This document shows, one piece after another, positions 26,680 to 34,881 of a DNA stretch of 64,000 bases; position 1 is the first letter of the stretch; each line of letters begins with the position of its first letter. A program made the position numbers and the translations under genes. Under the pieces are notes generated by a model. It was not told the origin of the DNA and ran no database searches. It was given only the letters and a program-made list of their open reading frames with translations. This DNA comes from Vibrio mangrovi (GTDB taxonomy: Bacteria > Pseudomonadota > Gammaproteobacteria > Enterobacterales > Vibrionaceae), in contig NZ_AP024884.1 of NCBI RefSeq assembly GCF_024346955.1, positions 1,268,598 through 1,332,597 of the forward strand, in the 5' to 3' direction.

Positions 26680-28125
26680 ATGAATGAATCTCCGCAACAG
26701 TTTCATCCGCAAGCTAAAGCTGCACTCAATGACTCGCAGCTCCGGGCTAACTTCCGTGGTGCGATGGATTACCTGCAAGAGAAGCGCAAAAATGCCTTTG
26801 CCGATCCGCAGGAAGAACAGCAAACCCGTGATCTGGCAGAAGCGATCCGTCAGCGCTGCCTCAGTAAACTTCCTCAGCTACTAGAACAGCTTGAACATAA
26901 CTGCCAGAAAAATGGGATTCAGGTACACTGGGCCGAAAATGCCGAACAGGCCAATACCATTATTGCCGGGATTGCCGAACATCACCGGGCTTCACTGATG
27001 ATCAAAGGCAAGTCCATGGTCAGCGAAGAGATCGAGCTCAACCATGAAATGGCCAAACTGGGCGTGACCTGTCTGGAAAGCGATATGGGAGAATACATTA
27101 TTCAGCTCGATGGCGATAAGCCTTCCCATATCATCATGCCGGCGATTCACAAGAACAAGCAGGAAGTCAGCGATACTTTCCGCGACAACCTGCCGGGTTT
27201 CCAGCCGACCACCGATGTCGACCGCCTGATCCAGACCGGACGTGCTCAGCTCCGGGAAAAATTCCGCACTGCGGATATCGGTTTATCCGGCGTCAACTTC
27301 GCTGTGGCAGAAACCGGAACATTGTGTCTGGTGGAAAATGAAGGTAACGGCCGGATGTCAACAACAGTACCGAACGTCCATGTTGCGATCACCGGCATTG
27401 AAAAAGTGGTTGAGTTTCTGACCGATGTCCCGCCCCTGTTCAGCGCGCTGACCCGTTCCGCCACCGGACAGACCATCAGTACTTATTTCAACATGATCAC
27501 CTCACCGCGTAAGCCGAATGAAAAAGACGGACCGCAGGAAGTGCATCTGGTGTTGCTCGATAACGGCCGCAGTCAGGCTTATCGTGACGAAGAACTGCGC
27601 AAAACCCTGCAATGTATTCGTTGTGGTGCCTGCATGAACCACTGTCCGGTTTATACCCGTATCGGTGGTCACGCCTATGGCACAGTTTATCCCGGCCCGA
27701 TCGGCAAGATCATTTCACCGCATCTGATGGGACTGGAAGCGACTAAAGATCTCGTTACAGCATCGAGCTTGTGCGGTGCCTGTGGCGAAGTCTGCCCGGT
27801 ACGCATTCCGATCCCGGAGATGTTGCTGCGTCTGCGTAAAGAAGCCAAACACGCGGCGAAGCCCGGCCTGGAAGAGATGCGCGGTCAGAAATCCGCCTAT
27901 AAGCCGACCGAAAAACTGGCGATGCGCGGTTTTGCTTATTCCGCTACACATCCGACAATCTACCGGATCGGCACTCGTCTGGCCGGACAGATGCGTCACC
28001 TGATGCCGTCTAAACTTGGCCCGTGGACTCAATGCCGGACAGCACCCAAACCTGCCGCAAAATCTCTGAATCAGTTGATGAAGGAAAGAGCCCGCCAGTC
28101 ACAAAAAGAGGGGAAATCATCATGA
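26680..28125 (+). CDS. lldF: L-lactate dehydrogenase iron-sulfur subunit LldF (LutB)
   Basis: The 481-residue subunit has an N-terminal LUD domain (about 60-290; DIGLSGVNFAVAETGTLCLV is characteristic). Two ferredoxin-type clusters follow, CIRCGACMNHCPVYT (about 311) and CGACGEVCPVRIPIPEM (about 364). It carries electrons from lactate toward the quinone pool. AGGAG lies nine bases before the ATG. Its TGA overlaps the lldG ATG as ATGA, indicating coupling. Confidence 0.95.
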   Translation: MNESPQQFHPQAKAALNDSQLRANFRGAMDYLQEKRKNAFADPQEEQQTRDLAEAIRQRCLSKLPQLLEQLEHNCQKNGIQVHWAENAEQANTIIAGIAEHHRASLMIKGKSMVSEEIELNHEMAKLGVTCLESDMGEYIIQLDGDKPSHIIMPAIHKNKQEVSDTFRDNLPGFQPTTDVDRLIQTGRAQLREKFRTADIGLSGVNFAVAETGTLCLVENEGNGRMSTTVPNVHVAITGIEKVVEFLTDVPPLFSALTRSATGQTISTYFNMITSPRKPNEKDGPQEVHLVLLDNGRSQAYRDEELRKTLQCIRCGACMNHCPVYTRIGGHAYGTVYPGPIGKIISPHLMGLEATKDLVTASSLCGACGEVCPVRIPIPEMLLRLRKEAKHAAKPGLEEMRGQKSAYKPTEKLAMRGFAYSATHPTIYRIGTRLAGQMRHLMPSKLGPWTQCRTAPKPAAKSLNQLMKERARQSQKEGKSS

Positions 28126-28781
28126 GCAATGCCAGACAGCAGATTTTCAATAAACTCAATGCCGCCCGCCCGACACCGCTGGAAAACGGCTCTGCGGAAA
28201 CAGCCCGCAATTTTGCCCGGCATAATTTCAGCGACGACCAGAAACTGGAACGTTTCTGCGCCGCACTCGATGCCAACCATGCACAGGTGCTGACCATTGA
28301 ACGGGAACAACTGATTCAGACAGTCCACGAATTATGTGCGCAAAACGGCTGGCAACACGCGGCAATCGGCACCAGTGGCCTGTGGCATAGTGATTTTCGT
28401 AAAGGGCTGGAGAACATCCAGATCACAGAGTATCAGCAAACCATTGACCAATGGAAAGACGAGCTATTCACCACCGTCGATGTCGGTCTGACCGACACCT
28501 GCGCTGGAATCGCCGATACCGGCGCACTGGTGCTCTGGCCGGACATCCATCAGCCACGCACCCTGTCGCTGGTACCGCCTTGTCATGTCGCTGTACTCAG
28601 ACAATCAACGCTGTTTGATAGTTTCACCGACATCATGCTCAGCCAGCAGTGGCACACACAAATGCCAACCAATGCGGTGTTAATCTCCGGCCCGTCCAAA
28701 ACCGCAGATATTCAGCAGACACTGGCCTACGGCGCGCACGGGCCGAGTCAGTTGATTGTGGTGATTTTAAAAGATGAGTGA
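28122..28781 (+). CDS. lldG: L-lactate dehydrogenase subunit LldG (LutC)
   Basis: The 219-residue protein is essentially one LUD domain. VDVGLTDTCAGIADTGALVL (about 123) and HVAVLRQSTLFDSF (about 155) are its characteristic parts. It completes the LldEFG (LutABC) complex. The start is the ATG at 28122 overlapping the lldF stop; the frame is open further upstream (28023) only because it lies within lldF. A hairpin follows 20 bases after the stop. Confidence 0.94.
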   Translation: MSNARQQIFNKLNAARPTPLENGSAETARNFARHNFSDDQKLERFCAALDANHAQVLTIEREQLIQTVHELCAQNGWQHAAIGTSGLWHSDFRKGLENIQITEYQQTIDQWKDELFTTVDVGLTDTCAGIADTGALVLWPDIHQPRTLSLVPPCHVAVLRQSTLFDSFTDIMLSQQWHTQMPTNAVLISGPSKTADIQQTLAYGAHGPSQLIVVILKDE

Positions 28782-28801
28782 GTTTGTTGGGTTGTAAATC
28801 T

Positions 28802-28833
28802 CACCACCCAAAGGTCTCAATCTTTGGGTGGTG
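28802..28833. terminator. Hairpin ending the lactate operon
   Basis: CACCACCCAAAG (28802-28813) and CTTTGGGTGGTG (28822-28833) are exact inverted copies with an eight-base loop. No T-run follows, so the element may be a terminator or an end of the unexplained segment to its right. Confidence 0.6.
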
Positions 28834-29344
28834 AACTGAACAAGGTTGAGACTACCGCCAAAGGAAACGGCCAGCATATGCTGCCTTGTCAGCTCACCAT
28901 AATCTGGACGAACTAAGGCTACAATCAGTACAATACCGGCCTTTTGATATGCATTGGTCTTTGGCGGGGTCTCAATCCCGGCACCGAATTTTATCGGTAC
29001 CGCGTCAGAGTATGCGCAGTCTGGGATGTTGGCGAGTGAAGGAGCAGAAAACCGCGTGCAGTATGGTGAAATCTCATACTTTTCTAATACTTGGTGAGGA
29101 GTTATTTTGCGTGTGGTTTCACAGAGGTTGTCTGGTAAAGGCTGACATCTTAATAAGTGAATTTGGTTGACCTCCATGTGTTAGAAAGATGGTTGTTGTC
29201 CAGAGTCCGATGCTACGAAATGGCACAATGTAGGATGAAAATATGACGAAGAATTAACTATTAATGGAGACTGTAAAAGATTCTGTGAATCTCTGCCCCA
29301 TCCTGCTGATGGCTAACACTATTTAATTTATTAAGCACTCTCAC
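28834..29344. other. Unexplained segment, possible decayed sequence
   Basis: A minus-strand frame is open for 136 codons (28767-29177). Its product contains KYEISPYCTRFSAPSLANIP and PIKFGAGIETPPKTNAYQKA. It matches no family I recognise, has no convincing ribosome-binding site, and runs across the lactate-operon hairpin. A plus-strand frame overlaps it. The segment sits where the conserved chromosomal gene order gives way to accessory genes, so a relic of a mobile element or cassette is possible. Confidence 0.25.
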
Positions 29345-29674
29345 TTAATGCAAATATATACTTATATGCGGTTTTCGTTTTATAAAAATCGATTGTTCTT
29401 CACTCACCTTTATCTCGAGAATTTCTGGAATATTATCATTTAAAACCCGAATATCTCTTACTCCAGTTCCTTCAAATTCAAATATTTTATCGCCTTCTTC
29501 CGTAAGGATTACTTTTACATCTTTGTAGGATGGCTGTATCGAAACAGTCAGAACTCTGTGCTTATCTGTGACCTCATAAACTAAACTGTTATATATCCAC
29601 GGAGTATCATAATCGAGCATCTTTGGCTCAACTTCAAAGAACCCTAATAGTTCGTACTCTTCTGCTGAGATCAT
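29345..29674 (-). CDS. Hypothetical protein, 109 residues
   Basis: The start ATG 29674 has AGGAGAG five bases upstream, so this is a real gene. The product is acidic, with alternating strands (VTDKHRVLTVSIQPSYKDVK and VILTEEGDKIFEFEGTG), no signal peptide and no membrane helix. I recognise no family. Its size, acidity and AT-rich coding resemble small immunity proteins, but no adjacent toxin on its strand is evident apart from the HNH nuclease 110 bases upstream. That reading is inference. Confidence 0.65.
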   Translation of the reverse strand: MISAEEYELLGFFEVEPKMLDYDTPWIYNSLVYEVTDKHRVLTVSIQPSYKDVKVILTEEGDKIFEFEGTGVRDIRVLNDNIPEILEIKVSEEQSIFIKRKPHISIYLH

Positions 29675-29784
29675 AGTTTCTCTCCTGTCACATAACGCAT
29701 AGTTCAGTTGACGAATATTTCTGCTAATTTTGAGAACCCAAATTCGTGACAGGACGAAGTCAATTGGAACATCTTTTTACACCT

Positions 29785-30462
29785 TTACTCACGTACCAGC
29801 CTACCAATTTTATCGTACATGGATTGCACTAAATTTAGCTTATCAGCTCCGTAGTGCATTTCCCGATGACAATTTGGGCATAATGCTAATGTATTTGAAA
29901 TTGTATCTGAACCACCATCAGCCAAGCGTCGAAGATGATGAACTTCTAAAAAAGGCTCACCTTCTGCTGTAATAAAAGATGCTTTATTATCGCAACACTC
30001 ACAATAACCATTTGCATGCTTTAAAATCCATGCTTTAACTTTTGGATCTCTTACATACGTAGTTACCGAAGAATACATCTTCTCAGGTTCTTTTATACCC
30101 TGCGGTTTTTCTAAAATATTTTTTGCTTTATAACTTAAAACCTGCGTTTCAAATTCAGCAATCTTTAACGATTGTTGCCCTTCAACTTCAGATATAAGGC
30201 GCTCAATTATTGCAGCGTTACTTGAACCAACATTTTTTGCTGGCTTTAACCCAGAAACCCAGCCGCGACCTAGCAAAGAGTATACATAGGAAATGTTTTG
30301 CATTCGGTATTCAAAAGACTTTTCAGTTCTACCAAACCGAGCTGACAGCTCATGGTAATACTGCTTTTTTATAAATGGGATTCCATTGGCTTCCTTGATA
30401 TGCATATCAACATACGATTCAACTGCTGCCTTCAGTTCCTCTTCTGTCCAATTATTGCTCAA
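29785..30462 (-). CDS. HNH endonuclease
   Basis: The 225-residue protein has an N-terminal helical region (about 1-75; WTEEELKAAVESYVDMH and RFGRTEKSFEYRMQNIS) and a C-terminal zinc-bound HNH nuclease. The nuclease part reads CECCDNKA, then LEVHHLRRLADGGSDTISN and LALCPNCHREMH (about 152-208), so both CxxC pairs and the catalytic His-His and Asn are present. Such McrA-like proteins often act in restriction or phage defence. The start is TTG with AGGA upstream. Its DNA is AT-rich relative to the flanking conserved genes. Nothing shows what limits its activity. Confidence 0.85.
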   Translation of the reverse strand: MSNNWTEEELKAAVESYVDMHIKEANGIPFIKKQYYHELSARFGRTEKSFEYRMQNISYVYSLLGRGWVSGLKPAKNVGSSNAAIIERLISEVEGQQSLKIAEFETQVLSYKAKNILEKPQGIKEPEKMYSSVTTYVRDPKVKAWILKHANGYCECCDNKASFITAEGEPFLEVHHLRRLADGGSDTISNTLALCPNCHREMHYGADKLNLVQSMYDKIGRLVRE

Positions 30463-30552
30463 TATTGATTCCTATTTACGTACAAGATTCCTTTAGATAT
30501 GTAACGCAAAGAACAGTATGAGGTCAATTAATACAACTTATCTATATGAGTG

Positions 30553-30930
30553 TTACAGCACTTTCAGAATCGCTTTTTGTGCTGCCGGTGCACACACTTC
30601 TATTTGAGACTGATCAATCCATCTCATCTGTTCGATTTCCGAGTCAGGAGTAATCTCCCCGCTAAAATGAGCTGAGTAGCAATGCATTTCCAGTTCGGTA
30701 TTTTCAAGACCATAAGCGATATCAGTGACAGAAAATTCATGAGAAATCGTATCCGGGACTAAATCTATGTTCAGCTCCTCTTTTATTTCTCGTATCAACG
30801 CTAATTCGAGTGTTTCTCCGGGTTCTAATTTACCGCCGGGAATAAAGTACTTATCTTTGCCTCTGGTTTTTACACACAGCACTTTGCCGTCTTTTCTGAA
30901 AACCCAGGCAACACTCTCTAACTTATTCAT
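30553..30930 (-). CDS. Nudix hydrolase
   Basis: The 125-residue protein has the Nudix box GKLEPGETLELALIREIKEE followed by LNID (about 35-58), with Asn in place of the usual Gly near its end. It should hydrolyse a nucleoside-diphosphate-linked compound; the substrate is unknown. Start ATG 30930 is preferred over 30963 because AAGGAG lies nine bases upstream. It is on the same strand as the HNH and 109-residue genes but 90 bases from the HNH gene, so co-transcription is possible. Confidence 0.88.
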   Translation of the reverse strand: MNKLESVAWVFRKDGKVLCVKTRGKDKYFIPGGKLEPGETLELALIREIKEELNIDLVPDTISHEFSVTDIAYGLENTELEMHCYSAHFSGEITPDSEIEQMRWIDQSQIEVCAPAAQKAILKVL

Positions 30931-31007
30931 TCCATTGATCTCCTTAGATTTTTCCGTGTTCATTCCACGCTGAATTTAGCTGCTCCCTGCCTCTCACTTA
31001 TATCTAA

Positions 31008-31019
31008 CGGGGACAGACA
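31008..31019. repeat. REP-like motif copy
   Basis: CGGGGACAGACA is the reverse complement of the TGTCTGTCCC motif found at 34541-34552 and twice near 39521-39565. It is an intergenic copy between the Nudix and PAAR genes. Confidence 0.4.
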
Positions 31020-31171
31020 TTTCAACATTGCGATTAAATAACTCAATAATCGATGACTGTTCCTGACACGATCTCCCAACAAAACAACCTGATTTCATAT
31101 TCATATTGTTGCTCTGTCTTAAATGTGATAACTGAAAATAACATTTGAATTAATTGGATTCAGGAAGAGAT

Positions 31172-31687
31172 ATGGCACAAGCTGTTCGTATCGGGGACAC
31201 TGGTACTGCTCATGATGGATTTCCCCCAACACCGGTTACTTCCGGATCTCCAGATGTTTTTATGGATGGTATTCCCGCTGCCCGAGTAGGAGATCCATTA
31301 GCCCCGCATGCAAAACCCAATCATCCTCCACACGGGCGAGAAATATCGTCCGGATCTTCAACTGTGATGATCAACCACAAACCTGCTGCGCTAACCGGTG
31401 GCTCGGTAAATTGTGGTGGTATAACGATGGGCAGTGGTACGGTTAATATTGGTGATGAAGCTCCAAAACCATCACCTATGAAAGTACTGCATCCAATAGA
31501 GAAGCAACATAACCGCTTATTTGTTATTAAAGATGAAACCGGGCAGCCTCTTAAGGATGTGGAATACCGTATTGTTGTCGATGGAGAAACGATCGCTCAG
31601 GGAAAAACTGATCACAGTGGTAAGTTGCCAGTTGCAGATACAGGCACTCAACCGAAAAAGATCCAAATATTTATTAAGGAAATATAA
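31172..31687 (+). CDS. PAAR-domain protein with C-terminal extension (type VI secretion spike tip)
   Basis: The 171-residue protein has a PAAR domain (about 1-97). GFPPTPVTSGSPDVFMDGIP with AARVGDPLAPH, then SSGSSTVMINHKPAALTGGS and a GTVNIGD end show the repeated loops that form the sharpened tip on VgrG. A C-terminal domain (about 105-171; RLFVIKDETGQPLKDVEYRI with VVDGETIAQGKTD) looks like a transthyretin/Ig-like adaptor. AGGAAGAG precedes ATG 31172. The stop overlaps the toxin ATG by one base, so tip, effector and immunity form one operon. Confidence 0.9.
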   Translation: MAQAVRIGDTGTAHDGFPPTPVTSGSPDVFMDGIPAARVGDPLAPHAKPNHPPHGREISSGSSTVMINHKPAALTGGSVNCGGITMGSGTVNIGDEAPKPSPMKVLHPIEKQHNRLFVIKDETGQPLKDVEYRIVVDGETIAQGKTDHSGKLPVADTGTQPKKIQIFIKEI

Positions 31688-32490
31688 TGTCAGATACATC
31701 GGGTTGGGTGCTGAAGAAAGAAATTACTTCGACACCTACCTCTATTCACGATCCTGTCGTTATTAAATTATCGTGCCAGCATCCGGATGGTGCTTTGTCA
31801 GTCGCTGATTATATTATTGGTGAAATGAAAACCAATATTCAGAGTGAAACATGTAAGACCATTCGATATCTACTGGATTATAAATATAAACGACTGAAAG
31901 AATGGCAACAATTACCATGGTATAAACAACTCATAATACCTATGCCAGAGCCTGACCTGATCTCGGCAATGGCATTATGGACCAGTAAAGTGTACAAAGG
32001 GCATCCATGGGATCACAAACCATTAATTCGTGATAACCCACGTTTAAAAGCTGTTGCTGTTCATCGTAAATTATGGACACTAGAAAAAGTACGAGCATAC
32101 CGTCAGAAGAAAATGCCCAATGATAAACCGCCGACCGACTCTAAAAGTTATTGGCATAAATATAATAGGCATGATTATTTTTATGATATTTGGTCCAATG
32201 TACATTATGGATATGTCGGACTAGCTTGTGGATTTAGTCAAACGCTTTTGTTACGAGGCGCAGGTGGCGCACAGTTTCTCGATAATATGACAACAACTGG
32301 TGATGCACCGGATGATGTTGTTGCTGTTCAAGTTGGTTTCCAACTATATCAGCAATATGGAGACTCGTTAACAAGCTTAACGCCAGTAGCCTTGATGGAG
32401 CTTCTGGAACAGGCTAACTTTTCCGATGCCGCCCGTGATATTCACTTATGTTTTCATCCACACAGAGAAGAATTAAAAAATGAAAACTAA
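31687..32490 (+). CDS. Putative type VI effector with Ntox44-type toxin domain
   Basis: The 267-residue protein has a short N-terminal part and a C-terminal domain (about 105-245) with WDHKPLIRDNPRLK, DYFYDIWSNVHYGYVGLACG, LLRGAGGAQFLDN and VAVQVGFQLYQQYGDS. These match the pattern I know for bacterial toxin domain 44 (Ntox44), predicted to be a nuclease. It is encoded between the PAAR gene (TAATG overlap) and a small membrane protein gene (11-base overlap), which strongly suggests cargo delivered by the PAAR tip. Family assignment is by recognition, not by search. Confidence 0.8.
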   Translation: MSDTSGWVLKKEITSTPTSIHDPVVIKLSCQHPDGALSVADYIIGEMKTNIQSETCKTIRYLLDYKYKRLKEWQQLPWYKQLIIPMPEPDLISAMALWTSKVYKGHPWDHKPLIRDNPRLKAVAVHRKLWTLEKVRAYRQKKMPNDKPPTDSKSYWHKYNRHDYFYDIWSNVHYGYVGLACGFSQTLLLRGAGGAQFLDNMTTTGDAPDDVVAVQVGFQLYQQYGDSLTSLTPVALMELLEQANFSDAARDIHLCFHPHREELKNEN

Positions 32491-32899
32491 CCCGGCAAAA
32501 ATTATCAGAATCATTATTTTATTGGTATTAATCGGTTCTGTTGCTGCATTCTTTTTCCCTAAACGTCTGTATATTCACTACAGCAATCCGGATAAACCGA
32601 TTCAAGCCTGGCTGTACCAGTATGATGAAACATCAGATGTAAAAGATGTTTCTCAGGGGACGGTTATGTTTGTCATAAAACGACCATGGCTCCTGACTTT
32701 TTTCTCACCAGACATTTTGGCCTCTGTGAGTTGGTCTTACAAAAACAATCGTTCCGTCGTAGATGCTCTGGACATGATAGCCGAAGAAGGACAACCTGAT
32801 TTACAAAATGTATGTCGGCTAGATTTATATCTGGACGATAATGCAAAATTACTTCGTTATGAAGAAACTGATTTTCTGTTTCTGAATTTTTGCTGGTGA
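32480..32899 (+). CDS. Candidate immunity protein to the Ntox44 effector
   Basis: The 139-residue protein has an N-terminal membrane anchor or signal sequence (IIRIIILLVLIGSVAAFFF, about 8-26), with a beta-rich domain after it. Its ATG lies within the last codons of the effector gene (11-base overlap), with AGAAG upstream. Position and size fit an immunity protein. The anchor suggests a periplasmic or membrane location, which is notable if the toxin acts in the cytoplasm. No family is recognised. Confidence 0.7.
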   Translation: MKTNPAKIIRIIILLVLIGSVAAFFFPKRLYIHYSNPDKPIQAWLYQYDETSDVKDVSQGTVMFVIKRPWLLTFFSPDILASVSWSYKNNRSVVDALDMIAEEGQPDLQNVCRLDLYLDDNAKLLRYEETDFLFLNFCW

Positions 32900-33020
32900 G
32901 GGGTTTAGTGTATGGATGTGCTAAAAACAGTTTTATTACAGTACATACCCACCGTGCGTTAGAATGGAAATCTGCTCAAACACTCCACGCTAATTCAATT
33001 AAGGGAAAAAGGGAATTGAT

Positions 33021-33506
33021 GTGATTAGAGAGATAACCGAACAGGATTTCACCGTATTCTGGCCATGCTTTCAGTCAGTCATTCAGGCTCAGGAAACCTA
33101 TGCCTTTGAACCCGACATGACTTTCGAACAGGCTTATCAGTTGTGGTGCACAACGCCATTAAAGACATTTGTGTTTGCTGAGGACGATAAGATATTGGGT
33201 TCTTATTATATCAGACCGAATGGTGTTGGCCCCAGTCGTCATATCTGTAATTGCGGCTATATGGTTGCAGAAAGTGCACGAGGTAAGGGCATTGCCCGGA
33301 AACTTTGTGAACATTCCCAGCAAACTGCGCTTGAACTCGGCTTTAAAGCGATGCAGTTCAACTCTGTTGTTTCAACGAATGAAATCGCAGTAACCCTGTG
33401 GCAAAAGCTCGGATTTAACATCGTCGGCACGATTCCTTCCGCTTATCACCATGCCCGGTTAGGCTATGTGGATAGCTATGTTATGCATAAACAGTTACAG
33501 CCATAG
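33021..33506 (+). CDS. GNAT-family N-acetyltransferase
   Basis: The 161-residue protein has the GNAT fold. The acetyl-CoA loop reads MVAESARGKGIARKLCEHSQ (about 75-94), and the end LWQKLGFNIVGTIPSAYHH is typical. The substrate is unknown. The start is GTG at 33021 with GGGAA five bases upstream; the nearby ATG is out of frame. The VOC gene follows after 19 bases, so the two are probably co-transcribed. Confidence 0.9.
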   Translation: MIREITEQDFTVFWPCFQSVIQAQETYAFEPDMTFEQAYQLWCTTPLKTFVFAEDDKILGSYYIRPNGVGPSRHICNCGYMVAESARGKGIARKLCEHSQQTALELGFKAMQFNSVVSTNEIAVTLWQKLGFNIVGTIPSAYHHARLGYVDSYVMHKQLQP

Positions 33507-33525
33507 AACTCAATAGGAACCAGCA

Positions 33526-33948
33526 GTGAAACAGAATATTGTCCATATTGCCTTAGTCGTTCGGGATTACGATGAGGCCATTCATTTTTATGTCGATAAA
33601 CTGAAATTTGAGCTGATTGAAGACACCTACCAGCCGGAACAGGACAAACGTTGGGTGGTCGTTGCACCGCCAAATTCTCAAGGAGTCACGCTGTTGCTGG
33701 CAAAAGCGTCCAAGCCCGAGCAGCTTGATTTTATCGGTAATCAGACCGGCGGGCGGGTATTTCTGTTTCTGAATACCGACGATTTCTGGCGCGATTATGA
33801 ATACATGCAATCCGTCGGTATCAAGTTTGTACGTGAGCCAAAAGAGCAGGACTACGGCACAGTTGCAGTTTTTGAAGACTTGTATGGCAATCTCTGGGAC
33901 TTATTACAACTCAAAGAAGATCACCCGATATCATTAAGAACCACATAA
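33526..33948 (+). CDS. VOC-family (glyoxalase/bleomycin-resistance fold) protein
   Basis: The 140-residue protein is a single vicinal-oxygen-chelate unit. It starts VHIALVVRDYDEAIHFYVDK with a metal-ligand His at about 7, a central QGVTLLLAKA, and ends VAVFEDLYGNLWDLLQ with a ligand Glu near 118. It could be a dioxygenase, glyoxalase-like or antibiotic-binding protein. GTG start with AGGAA upstream. It probably forms an operon with the GNAT gene. Confidence 0.88.
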   Translation: MKQNIVHIALVVRDYDEAIHFYVDKLKFELIEDTYQPEQDKRWVVVAPPNSQGVTLLLAKASKPEQLDFIGNQTGGRVFLFLNTDDFWRDYEYMQSVGIKFVREPKEQDYGTVAVFEDLYGNLWDLLQLKEDHPISLRTT

Positions 33949-34070
33949 CATGCAGCATCATCTGAAATTACAGGGCTAATATTAATAACCTGTATCAGAC
34001 ATTGACCAGAACCTGGCTCATTTAACATCATCAAATCAACATCGGTATTGATGGCAGGGTTTCCATATAA

Positions 34071-34087
34071 GTGTGTGTCCCTATAAG
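34071..34087. repeat. REP-like motif copy
   Basis: GTGTGTGTCCCTATAAG resembles the GTGTCTGTCC(C/T)(T)ATAAG motif at 39521. It is intergenic, upstream of the DUF2834 gene. Confidence 0.35.
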
Positions 34088-34150
34088 AATCATCATCCCA
34101 CATGATATTCTGAACAATAAGAAGTCTGGTAAAAAGGAATAGGATCCGGA

Positions 34151-34498
34151 ATGAATATGACAAGGTTTTATCTGATTCTGACGATAGTTGGTGTTCTGGC
34201 ACCTTATGGGGCGTTTGTTCCGTGGCTGGTGAATCATGGTTTAGATCTACCGTTGCTGCTGACAGAAGCCAGTGCGAACCCGATCAGTCTGTTCGCATGG
34301 CTGGATGTCGTCATCGCTGCACTGGCTTTACTGGGTTTTATTATCGCAGACGGTCAGAAAAATCATGTCAAAGGTCGGGGAATCGCTATCGTGGGCACAT
34401 TGGTTGTCGGTGTATCTTGTGGATTGCCTTTATATCTCTATCTGAAGGAAAAGCAAAATGTCCGTTCATCTATCATGATGAGCCAGTCTGAAAGCTGA
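34151..34498 (+). CDS. DUF2834 membrane protein
   Basis: The 115-residue protein has three predicted membrane helices. It starts FYLILTIVGVLAPYGAFVPW and has NPISLFAWLDVVIAALALLG in the middle, the typical DUF2834 layout. Function unknown. AGGATCCGGA precedes the ATG. It appears to be a single-gene unit. Confidence 0.85.
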   Translation: MNMTRFYLILTIVGVLAPYGAFVPWLVNHGLDLPLLLTEASANPISLFAWLDVVIAALALLGFIIADGQKNHVKGRGIAIVGTLVVGVSCGLPLYLYLKEKQNVRSSIMMSQSES

Positions 34499-34517
34499 GC
34501 CGTCAACGCATACGAAG

Positions 34518-34562
34518 GACACTTTATATCGGATGCTTAAAGTGTCTGTCCCTGTAAAATGG
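34518..34562. repeat. REP-like hairpin with GTGTCTGTCCC motif
   Basis: GACACTTTA (34518-34526) pairs with TAAAGTGTC (34538-34546), and the motif GTGTCTGTCCCTGTAA follows. The same motif recurs near 39521-39570. This is the form of a repetitive extragenic palindrome related to REP-associated transposases. Confidence 0.6.
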
Positions 34563-34644
34563 TAAAATGCTTTCTGTAAAATGTAATACAGAGGCAGTCC
34601 CGAACTGCCGGAAACTGCCTCCTTCGCATATTTCTTTGTGTAAT

Positions 34645-34881
34645 TTACCGTTCGCTTTCTGGTAACAACGGCGGAATCTCCGGTAACTGCGGAGCGTTAT
34701 CGATATCTTCCTGTGTCATTTTAAACGCATCCGGGAAATGTTCACGGCTTGTCCGTCTGAGTGGCTCGGTAGAGCGCCATGTATACAGGCATCGTTGACA
34801 CTGATGGACAGTCCATACATCCGGAACTGGTGATTTGGCTAATAGCTCGATATCTTCATGGGCACAACGTGGACAGATCAT
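34645..34881 (-). CDS. bsdD: Non-oxidative hydroxyarylic acid decarboxylase subunit D
   Basis: The 78-residue protein has a zinc-ribbon-like start, MICPRCAHEDIELL, and a second pair, CQRCLYTWRS, then TSREHFPDAFKMTQEDI. This is the hallmark of the small BsdD/VdcD/EcdD subunits. These accompany UbiD-type decarboxylases of phenolic acids such as vanillate, protocatechuate or 4-hydroxybenzoate. The start overlaps the bsdC stop as ATGA. It is the last gene of a three-gene operon. Confidence 0.93.
   Translation of the reverse strand: MICPRCAHEDIELLAKSPVPDVWTVHQCQRCLYTWRSTEPLRRTSREHFPDAFKMTQEDIDNAPQLPEIPPLLPESER

Noticed and set aside
28886..29170. Plus-strand frame in the unexplained segment
   Set aside because: Overlaps a longer minus frame, and neither shows a family match; kept only as an unexplained segment.
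29345..33948. Integron cassette array
   Set aside because: The gene types (GNAT, VOC, Nudix) suggested it, but no attC-like sites with paired core motifs were found between the genes and their directions differ.
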